NCBI GenBank assembly: GCA_045655325.1
Contig: JAZOOY010000038.1
Span: 1 to 8,562 of the forward strand
DNA length: 8,562 nucleotides
Direction of reading: 5' to 3'
From: UBA1738 sp045655325
Lineage (GTDB): Bacteria; Bacillota; Clostridia; UBA1381
The notes beneath the pieces were generated by a model that saw only the letters and a list, made by a program, of their open reading frames with translations, ran no database searches and had not been told where the DNA came from. Of the stretch, positions 1 to 3,752 are shown piece by piece. Position numbers and translations under genes: made by a program. Within the stretch, counting starts at the first letter, position 1. Each line of letters starts with the position of its first letter.

Positions 1-403
1 CTTTTTCATTCATTAGACCTGCAAAAGCTTCGGGTGTTTTTGCAATATGCTCGGCTATTGCCATAGCGGCGTCGTTGCCGGAGTTTAGCATAAGAGCGTA
101 TAACAGGTCAGCAAGAGACACCTTATCACCAGGCTTTAGATACACGGAAGACCCTTCCTGTTTAGCCGCATTTTCTGAAATTGTAACTGTATCTGTGGTG
201 TTCCCGTTCTCCAGGGCGATAATGGCGGTCATAATCTTCGTGGTGCTTGCTATACCCATTTTTTTGTGATAATTTTCGCCGTATAAAACCTGATTAGTGT
301 CAGCACAAATTACTATACTTGCCTCACTACTCACAAAAAATGCACGACAGGGAACAGTAAACACGGAAAAACATATAATAAAAGCAATTAACTTTTTTAA
401 CAT
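1..403 (-). CDS. D-alanyl-D-alanine carboxypeptidase (peptidase S11, low-molecular-mass PBP), N-terminal part, cut by window edge
   Basis: Reading leftward from an ATG at 403 gives 134 residues with no stop before the window edge. A GAAAGAGG ribosome site precedes the ATG. The first ~21 residues (MLKKLIAFIICFSVF...) form a signal peptide: Lys-Lys, a hydrophobic core, then a CRA end. The active-site motif STTK is at residues 53-56 (nucleophile Ser53, Lys56), in the context typical of this family (ASTTKIMTA). The second motif SGN is at 108-110, followed by DAA. The KTG motif and the C-terminal domain lie outside the window. Family members act outside the membrane and trim the terminal D-Ala from peptidoglycan stem peptides. 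The family assignment is secure. Whether it is the vegetative DacA type or the sporulation DacF/DacB type cannot be settled from this part. A SigF-like promoter upstream leans towards DacF. Confidence 0.95.
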   Translation of the reverse strand, partial: MLKKLIAFIICFSVFTVPCRAFFVSSEASIVICADTNQVLYGENYHKKMGIASTTKIMTAIIALENGNTTDTVTISENAAKQEGSSVYLKPGDKVSLADLLYALMLNSGNDAAMAIAEHIAKTPEAFAGLMNEK

Positions 404-436
404 AATAAATCCTCTTTCAACATAAAACTACATTAT

Positions 437-466
437 TAGCATTTCCTTAAAACTTTTCAAATATGC
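437..466 (-). promoter_or_regulatory. Possible SigF-like (forespore) promoter for the carboxypeptidase, overlapping a sigma-A-like one
   Basis: On the minus strand GCATA (466-462) is followed by 15 bases and then GGAAATGCTA (446-437). Compared with the Bacillus SigF consensus GywTA-N15-GgnrAnAnTw this has one mismatch. The predicted start near 430 would leave a leader of about 27 bases. A sigma-A reading overlaps it: TTGAAA at 460-455 and AATAAT at 437-432, 17 bases apart. Both are matches by eye in AT-rich DNA, so either or both may be used. Confidence 0.35.
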
Positions 467-497
467 CATTTCCAATATTTAAGCGTTTTTTTTGCAC

Positions 498-529
498 AAA
501 AAAATCGAAACAAGCGAACTTGTTTCGAT
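498..529 (-). terminator. Rho-independent terminator of tRNA-Arg
   Basis: A perfect 11-bp stem, ATCGAAACAAG paired with CTTGTTTCGAT (519-529 and 504-514), is closed by a TTCG tetraloop on the minus strand. A T-run follows at 503-498. It begins two bases after the tRNA-Arg CCA end and separates the tRNA from the carboxypeptidase gene downstream on the same strand. Confidence 0.93.
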
Positions 530-530
530 A

Positions 531-605
531 TGGCACTTCCGACCGGAATCGAACCGATGACTAACCCTTAGGAGGGGCTTGTAATATCCTCTTTACTACG
601 GAAGC
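531..605 (-). tRNA. tRNA-Arg (anticodon CCT)
   Basis: The minus strand folds as a full cloverleaf of 75 bases. The acceptor stem is GCTTCCG with CGGAAGT. The D stem is GTAA/TTAC. The anticodon stem is AGCCC/GGGTT around loop CTCCTAA, giving anticodon CCT, which reads AGG. The T arm is ATCGG-TTCGAAT-CCGGT. Discriminator G and an encoded CCA are present. The variable loop is four bases. It has its own promoter and terminator and is divergent from tRNA-Met. Confidence 0.95.
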
Positions 606-624
606 ATTTTTTAGTACAAATACA

Positions 625-653
625 ATTTTAAATTATTATATAGTTTTTGTCAA
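625..653 (-). promoter_or_regulatory. Sigma-A promoter of tRNA-Arg
   Basis: The minus strand shows a perfect -35 TTGACA (653-648), a 17-base spacer, and -10 TAAAAT (630-625). The predicted start near 618 is about 13 bases before the mature tRNA end at 605. Confidence 0.85.
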
Positions 654-718
654 GGAAAAAGAAACTTTTTCTATATAAATTTACATATAAAAAAATAAAA
701 TATTTTTCTCTAAAAGTA

Positions 719-747
719 TTGACAAGTGAAGGTTTTTAGTGTATAAT
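719..747 (+). promoter_or_regulatory. Sigma-A promoter of tRNA-Met
   Basis: Perfect consensus -35 TTGACA (719-724) and -10 TATAAT (742-747) are separated by 17 bases. The start is expected near 754, about 12 bases before the tRNA. The AT-rich 65 bases between this promoter and the divergent tRNA-Arg promoter show no further motif that I can name. Confidence 0.93.
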
Positions 748-765
748 TCTTTTTGTTGTCGATAT

Positions 766-842
766 GGCGGTATAGCTCAGTTGGCTAGAGCATACGGTTC
801 ATACCCGTAGTGTCACTAGTTCGAATCTAGTTACCGCTACCA
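766..842 (+). tRNA. Elongator tRNA-Met (anticodon CAT)
   Basis: A 77-base cloverleaf. The acceptor stem is GGCGGTA/TACCGCT, the D stem GCTC/GAGC, the anticodon stem TACGG/CCGTA around TTCATAC (anticodon CAT), and the T arm ACTAG-TTCGAAT-CTAGT. Discriminator A and CCA are encoded. The acceptor and anticodon arms resemble Bacillus elongator tRNA-Met, not the initiator (no run of three G-C pairs in the anticodon stem). A lysidine-modified tRNA-Ile is the other possibility for a CAT anticodon and fits less well. Confidence 0.93.
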
Positions 843-843
843 G

Positions 844-875
844 AAAAAAGCACTTACAAAAGTAAGTGCTTTTTT
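844..875 (+). terminator. Rho-independent terminator of tRNA-Met
   Basis: AAAAAAGCACTTAC (844-857) pairs across an AAAA loop with GTAAGTGCTTTTTT (862-875). The eight-pair GCACTTAC core flanked by an A-run and a T-run could also work on the minus strand. Confidence 0.93.
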
Positions 876-880
876 CAACG

Positions 881-1059
881 AAATAAATCCTTTCAGGATT
901 TGTGAAATGCACTTCGTGCGTGAAATATTGCTTCGCAATGTGAAATACGCCTGCGGCGTGTGAAAAAGGGATTTATTTTATTTCACAGAAAGCGTCAGCT
1001 GTCTATTTCACAATTTACGGAGTAAATTATTTCACATCGAACGAAGGGAGATATTTCAC
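881..1059. repeat. Symmetric nested-hairpin element: four GTGAAAT then four ATTTCAC units separated by mini-hairpins
   Basis: GTGAAAT starts at 902, 920 and 940, and a fourth, imperfect copy (GTGAAAA) starts at 960. Its reverse complement ATTTCAC starts at 980, 1005, 1029 and 1053. Every gap within each half is itself a small inverted repeat. On the left these are GCAC-TTC-GTGC (909-919), ATTGC-TTC-GCAAT (927-939) and ACGCC-TGC-GGCGT (947-959). On the right they are AGAaAGC-GTCA-GCTgTCT (987-1004), AATTTAC-GGA-GTAAATT (1012-1028) and a weaker one at 1036-1052. A further hairpin AAATCC-TTTCA-GGATTT (885-901) leads in. The bases 881-890 are also an exact 10-bp complement of 969-978, an alternative pairing. 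The heptamers could pair in nested order with side hairpins at each level. No open reading frame of note lies here. Function is unknown. I read it as a dispersed intergenic palindromic repeat or a structured RNA. Confidence 0.85.
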
Positions 1060-1095
1060 TAAAATCAAACGACATATAAACCATTCGGATCTACC

Positions 1096-1128
1096 AAACA
1101 GGAACAAGTTACTTGTTCCTGTTTTTTT
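1096..1128 (+). terminator. Plus-strand rho-independent terminator with no evident gene upstream
   Basis: AAACAGGAACAAG (1096-1108) pairs over 13 bp with CTTGTTCCTGTTT (1112-1124), loop TTA, followed by a T-run to 1128. On the minus strand the stem is followed by GGTAG, so it points rightward. The only plus-strand unit before it is tRNA-Met, which already has a terminator at 844-875. It may therefore end a transcript through the nested-hairpin element, act as a backup, or insulate the minus-strand gene to its right. Confidence 0.8.
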
Positions 1129-1132
1129 ATGC

Positions 1133-1161
1133 AAAAAAACAGGAGTGTTAAACTCCTGTTT
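1133..1161 (-). terminator. Rho-independent terminator of the zinc-ribbon gene
   Basis: On the minus strand AAACAGGAGT (1161-1152) pairs with ACTCCTGTTT (1146-1137) around a five-base loop, followed by a T-run (1139-1133). It starts three bases after the stop codon. Its stem begins with the same AAACAGGA octamer as the oppositely directed terminator at 1096-1128. Confidence 0.92.
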
Positions 1162-1164
1162 AAA

Positions 1165-1608
1165 TTACTCTTCTGTAAACTCAGTTACTTCAATAACCTT
1201 ATCTTCTTCGCATTCTTCTGAGTCGCAAGAAAGTTTTGCTCCGCATTTTGAACAGAATTCACTGCCCTTATCGTTGTTAGCTCCGCATTCAGGGCAAGTA
1301 ACTGCATTCTTAAGCTCCGCAATCTGTGCCTTTATGCCTTCCTGTTCAGCCTTAAATGCATCGATTTCTTTTAGGATTTCATCAAACTCGTCACAACAAG
1401 TTGTGCCGTCAGCGTGCTTTGCATATACAGTTTCACCGATTTTTTCATAAAGTGCTGAAATCTTTCTTTCTGTTTCATTTAGTGCAAGGTTAAGTTTTGT
1501 AACGTCAACAAGGTTGTTTGTCTTTCCTGCAACTGTTTTAGTAATCTTTCCTGCTTCAGTTACAGCAATTGAAAGTCCCTTTTTAATAGTATCTATTAGC
1601 TTATCCAC
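1165..1608 (-). CDS. Zinc-ribbon domain protein with N-terminal helical/coiled-coil region (function unknown)
   Basis: A 147-residue protein. I place the start at GTG 1608 because AAAGGAG ends eight bases before it. An upstream in-frame GTG at 1617 lies inside that ribosome site and is unlikely. Residues ~1-100 are charged and look helical with heptad-like spacing (for example LNETERKISALYEKIGETVY and IDAFKAEQEGIKAQIAELK). A double-Cys zinc ribbon follows: CPEC at 105-108 and CSKC at 119-122, which would bind one Zn. Two further Cys (128, 133) sit in an acidic tail. There is no signal peptide or membrane segment, so it is probably cytoplasmic. Similar small 'zinc ribbon domain-containing' proteins are common in Clostridia and mostly uncharacterised. 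It is transcribed alone from its own promoter and terminator. Confidence 0.88.
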   Translation of the reverse strand: MDKLIDTIKKGLSIAVTEAGKITKTVAGKTNNLVDVTKLNLALNETERKISALYEKIGETVYAKHADGTTCCDEFDEILKEIDAFKAEQEGIKAQIAELKNAVTCPECGANNDKGSEFCSKCGAKLSCDSEECEEDKVIEVTEFTEE

Positions 1609-1640
1609 AAAAATCACTCCTTTTTGTAATTACTATAATC

Positions 1641-1669
1641 AGTATATCATATATTATTCAAACTTACAA
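1641..1669 (-). promoter_or_regulatory. Sigma-A-like promoter of the zinc-ribbon gene
   Basis: The minus strand has TTGTAA (1669-1664), a 17-base spacer, and TATACT (1646-1641). The start would be near 1634, giving a leader of roughly 26 bases with the AAAGGAG site. It is divergent from the DUF1294-dinB promoter about 45 bases away. Confidence 0.7.
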
Positions 1670-1713
1670 TAATTGGTTACAGCTTGTAACACAAAATTAA
1701 CAAATGCACAAGG

Positions 1714-1742
1714 TTGACAAGGTGCAGGCGGGGATTTATAAT
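1714..1742 (+). promoter_or_regulatory. Consensus sigma-A promoter of the DUF1294-dinB operon
   Basis: Perfect TTGACA (1714-1719), 17-base spacer, perfect TATAAT (1737-1742). The start is expected near 1749, about 25 bases before the first ATG. I see no GAAC-N4-GTTC LexA-type box over it, so constitutive expression is more likely than SOS induction. Confidence 0.93.
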
Positions 1743-1773
1743 AAGTATGTAAATTGAATTTGTGAGGGAAAAT

Positions 1774-2040
1774 ATGTTTGAAAATTATATAACTCTGCTT
1801 TTAGTCTGGAATGCAGTGGTTTTTCTGCTTTATGGAATTGACAAGTGGTGTGCTATAAACGATAAATGGCGAATAAGCGAAAAGACGCTGATAGGTTCGG
1901 CGTTTTTAATGGGTGCTGTTGGCGCAATACTCGGAATGAAGACATTTCGTCACAAAACGAAAAAGAAAATGTTTCAGGCACTTATTGCCTTGGCGTTTTT
2001 GGTAAATGCGGGAGTTCTATTTTTGATTGAAAGGATATAG
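1774..2040 (+). CDS. DUF1294 family small membrane protein (YsdA-like)
   Basis: An 88-residue protein. The start is set at ATG 1774, preceded by GAGGG at a 5-base spacing. The in-frame GTG at 1762 lies before this ribosome site and is not favoured. Three hydrophobic segments are visible at about residues 5-22, 39-55 and 67-85. The DUF1294 signature is present: YGIDK (20-24), then R33 and E36 in RISEKTLIG, and G54-M55 followed by FRHKT (58-62). It should sit in the cytoplasmic membrane. No function is established for the family, and nothing here gives a substrate. It lies three bases upstream of dinB, so the two are cotranscribed. Confidence 0.9.
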   Translation: MFENYITLLLVWNAVVFLLYGIDKWCAINDKWRISEKTLIGSAFLMGAVGAILGMKTFRHKTKKKMFQALIALAFLVNAGVLFLIERI

Positions 2041-2043
2041 GCT

Positions 2044-3252
2044 ATGGACAGAATTATTTTGCATAGTGACTGCAATAATTTCTTTGCCTCGGTGGAATGC
2101 GCAAAAAAGCCTGAATATAAGAATGTGCCGTTGGCAGTTTCAGGCGACAGGGAAGCCCGTCACGGAATAATCCTTGCCAAGAACGAAATCGCAAAAAGCT
2201 ACGGCGTGAAAACCGCAGAACCTATCTGGCAGGCAAGACAAAAATGCCCAAACCTTGTGACTGTTCCGCCACACCATGACCTTTACGAAGAATACTCTGA
2301 AAAAATAAACAAGATTTATGTTGATTATACAGACCAGGTGGAAAAATTCAGTGTGGACGAAAGCTGGCTTGACGTTACGGGAAGCACAAAACTTTTTGGC
2401 GACGGAAAAACTATTGCGGACACTATTCGCCAGCGAGTGAAAAAAGAACTGGGAATTTCTGTTTCCATCGGCGTTTCCTTTAACAAGATTTTCGCAAAAC
2501 TTGGAAGTGATTACAAAAAGCCAGATGCCACAACAGTTATTTCCCGTGAGAACTTCAAGGAAATCCTTTACCCTATGCCTGTTTGCAATATGATTTTTGC
2601 AGGAAAGAAAACCTGTCAGGAACTTTTAAAGTGCAATATAAAAACTATTGGTGATTTAGCAAATGCAGACAGCATTCTCCTTGCGAAAAAACTTGGAAAG
2701 CAAGCTGAGATGCTGGTTAAATATGCCCGTGGTGAGGACGATGACCCTGTAAAGCATTTTTATGACGAAAGGGAAATCAAGTCCATTGGCAAGGGTATGA
2801 CTTTCTCGAGGAATCTTTTAGGCAGAGATGATATTGCAAAGGGTGTTATGACCCTTGCGGACAACATCGCACATCAGATGCGCGAGAAAAACATCAAGTG
2901 CAACACGGTTATGGTGCATATAAAGGATACAGACCTTAAAACCATATCAAGGCAAAAGACTCTTGAAAGCCCGACTTATCTTACCAAGGATATTTACAAA
3001 GTGGCAATGGAGATTATAGAGGAAAACTGGAAGAGTGATGAGCCTATCAGAATGATTACTGTAACAGGTAGTAATTTTGACGATGCAGATGCGGGTAGCC
3101 AGGTGAATCTTTTTGACCTTGACTTTCGTGACGAGAAAAGAGAAAAACTTGAGCTGGCTATTGATAAGCTTCGTGACAGATATGGAAAGGGAAGTGTCAC
3201 AAGTGCCAATGTGATAAATAATGACATAGGCATAGACTACGACAAAGACTAA
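2044..3252 (+). CDS. dinB: DNA polymerase IV (Y-family translesion polymerase)
   Basis: A 402-residue Y-family polymerase that copies past damaged bases. The catalytic palm is visible: LHSDCNNFFASVE at 6-18 supplies metal ligand Asp9, and Phe13 aligns with the steric gate that excludes ribonucleotides. KFSVDESWLDVTGS at 101-114 supplies Asp105-Glu106. Motifs GIILAKNEIAKSYGVKT (41-57) and SIGVSFNKIFAKLGSDYKKPD (fingers/palm) are intact, and a helix-hairpin-helix region follows (KTCQELLKCNIKTIGDLANAD). QVNLF at 353-357 looks like the sliding-clamp binding peptide. The start ATG has AAAGGA upstream, inside the end of the DUF1294 gene. Length is normal and no key residue is missing. A terminator follows directly. 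Confidence 0.96.
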   Translation: MDRIILHSDCNNFFASVECAKKPEYKNVPLAVSGDREARHGIILAKNEIAKSYGVKTAEPIWQARQKCPNLVTVPPHHDLYEEYSEKINKIYVDYTDQVEKFSVDESWLDVTGSTKLFGDGKTIADTIRQRVKKELGISVSIGVSFNKIFAKLGSDYKKPDATTVISRENFKEILYPMPVCNMIFAGKKTCQELLKCNIKTIGDLANADSILLAKKLGKQAEMLVKYARGEDDDPVKHFYDEREIKSIGKGMTFSRNLLGRDDIAKGVMTLADNIAHQMREKNIKCNTVMVHIKDTDLKTISRQKTLESPTYLTKDIYKVAMEIIEENWKSDEPIRMITVTGSNFDDADAGSQVNLFDLDFRDEKREKLELAIDKLRDRYGKGSVTSANVINNDIGIDYDKD

Positions 3253-3256
3253 AAAG

Positions 3257-3285
3257 AAAGGCTACACTATGGGGTGTAGCCTTTT
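3257..3285. terminator. Bidirectional rho-independent terminator between dinB and the 36-residue peptide gene
   Basis: AAAGGCTACAC (3257-3267) pairs over 11 bp with GTGTAGCCTTT (3274-3284), loop TATGGG. On plus it ends with TTTT (3282-3285) just after the dinB stop. On minus the stem is followed by the T-rich complement of 3251-3256, so it can also end the convergent minus-strand transcript. Confidence 0.88.
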
Positions 3286-3287
3286 AA

Positions 3288-3309
3288 GTAAGGGGATTTT
3301 GTCCCTTAC
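3288..3309 (-). terminator. Second hairpin downstream of the small peptide gene
   Basis: GTAAGGG (3288-3294) and CCCTTAC (3303-3309) form a 7-bp stem with an 8-base loop, just after the minus-strand stop codon. The T-tract after it on minus is weak (TTAAAA), so it may help the stronger hairpin at 3257-3285 rather than terminate alone. Confidence 0.5.
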
Positions 3310-3312
3310 AGC

Positions 3313-3423
3313 TTAGTTGTTGCACATACATGTAACGATAACGATGATGATAAGAACCCACAAAATCATATCGAAATCGAAATTAGCGCAGCCACCACGG
3401 CCGTTGCATCCACATTCACCCAT
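3313..3423 (-). CDS. 36-residue Gly/Cys-rich single-span membrane peptide
   Basis: ATG at 3423 is preceded by a full AAAGGAGG ribosome site with about eight bases spacing, which sets this start. Longer upstream in-frame extensions lack such a site. The peptide has three parts: a Cys/Gly-rich head (MGECGCNGRGGC, Cys at 4, 6, 12), a hydrophobic helix at about 20-31 (ILWVLIIIVIVT), and a short tail with Cys32 and Cys34 (CMCNN). Layout and composition recall the tiny YjcZ-type and similar Gly-rich membrane peptides of Firmicutes spore formers, but I cannot assign it to a family by eye. A SigK-like promoter lies upstream, which would fit a role in the mother cell or spore coat; this is inference. 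A GCGAC-GAAAA-GTCGC hairpin (3460-3446) sits in the leader. Two terminator-like hairpins follow. Confidence 0.8.
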   Translation of the reverse strand: MGECGCNGRGGCANFDFDMILWVLIIIVIVTCMCNN

Positions 3424-3468
3424 GCGTGTAGCCTCCTTTCGCTTTGCGACTTTTCGTCGCTTGTAGTA

Positions 3469-3496
3469 TATACTATGTTTTTTTATAAGATTTGGT
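3469..3496 (-). promoter_or_regulatory. Possible SigK-like promoter of the 36-residue peptide gene
   Basis: On the minus strand ACC (3496-3494), 16 bases, then CATAGTATA (3477-3469) matches the Bacillus SigK pattern mACm-N16-CATAnnnTA. The predicted start near 3462 gives a ~38-base leader. No good TTGACA box is placed for a sigma-A reading of the nearby TATACT. The pattern carries little information in AT-rich DNA. A 12-bp palindrome TAGTATATACTA (3464-3475) overlaps the -10. Confidence 0.35.
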
Positions 3497-3504
3497 AGCT
3501 TGTA

Positions 3505-3533
3505 TTGAAATTTTTTTTGTTTTGGTGTATAAT
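3505..3533 (+). promoter_or_regulatory. Sigma-A promoter of the DUF896-asnS-GNAT-rarA-nadE operon
   Basis: TTGAAA (3505-3510), a 17-base T-rich spacer, and perfect TATAAT (3528-3533). The start would be near 3540, at or just before the GGAGG ribosome site, so the leader is only about 16 bases. That leaves no room for a T-box or other leader riboregulator of asnS. Confidence 0.88.
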
Positions 3534-3555
3534 GTATAGTGGAGGCGAAGAGGAT

Positions 3556-3729
3556 ATGGATCAAAAGAAGATTTTAAGAATAAATGAGCTTGCAAAAAAG
3601 GCCAAAGAAGCGGGACTAACAGATGCAGAACTTGCAGAACAAAAGGCACTTCGTGAGGAGTATTTAGCCGCAATAAGAAAGAACTTCAGAGCGACGCTTG
3701 ACAGCATTGAAATTGTAGATAAAAAATAA
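3556..3729 (+). CDS. DUF896 family protein (YnzC-like)
   Basis: A 57-residue protein. ATG 3556 is chosen because it follows the promoter and a GGAGG site (3541-3545). Any further upstream start would lie within the promoter. The sequence is a compact helical hairpin typical of DUF896: RINELAKKAKEAGLTDAE, then EQKALREEYLAAIRKNFR and a short tail (LDSIEIVDKK). It is cytoplasmic and has no membrane segment. The molecular role of the family is not established; in Bacillus ynzC lies in an SOS-induced operon, but no LexA box is seen here. It sits 23 bases upstream of asnS, with no terminator between. Confidence 0.92.
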   Translation: MDQKKILRINELAKKAKEAGLTDAELAEQKALREEYLAAIRKNFRATLDSIEIVDKK

Positions 3730-3752
3730 TTTTATATATAAGGGGATTTAAC

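Noticed and set aside
75..269. Plus-strand open frame of 64 codons
   Set aside because: It lies opposite the carboxypeptidase frame, which has clear STTK and SGN motifs. There is no ribosome site or recognisable product.
881..1059. CRISPR array
   Set aside because: The repeats are only seven bases, the spacers are self-complementary, and the second half is inverted. There are no cas genes.
881..1059. Insertion sequence or classic MITE
   Set aside because: No transposase and no clear terminal inverted repeats with target-site duplication are visible at the edges, although mobility of the element cannot be excluded.
1145..1450. Plus-strand open frame of 101 codons, Ser-rich
   Set aside because: It is the antisense shadow of the zinc-ribbon gene. 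The Ser-rich composition comes from reverse-reading Glu/Lys codons.
1681..1773. LexA/SOS box upstream of the dinB operon
   Set aside because: No GAAC-N4-GTTC or close variant is found between 1681 and 1773.
3464..3475. 12-bp palindrome TAGTATATACTA as a repressor operator
   Set aside because: It is AT-rich and single, and it overlaps a likely -10 region. There is no second copy or known operator match, so I mention it only with the promoter.
3473..3673. Minus-strand frames across 3424-3673, including a longer version of the 36-residue peptide
   Set aside because: They cross two promoters and the DUF896 gene. The only good ribosome site on this strand is directly before ATG 3423.
3534..3752. 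T-box or other leader riboswitch for asnS
   Set aside because: The leader before DUF896 is about 16 bases and the DUF896-asnS gap is 23 bases, so there is no room for one.
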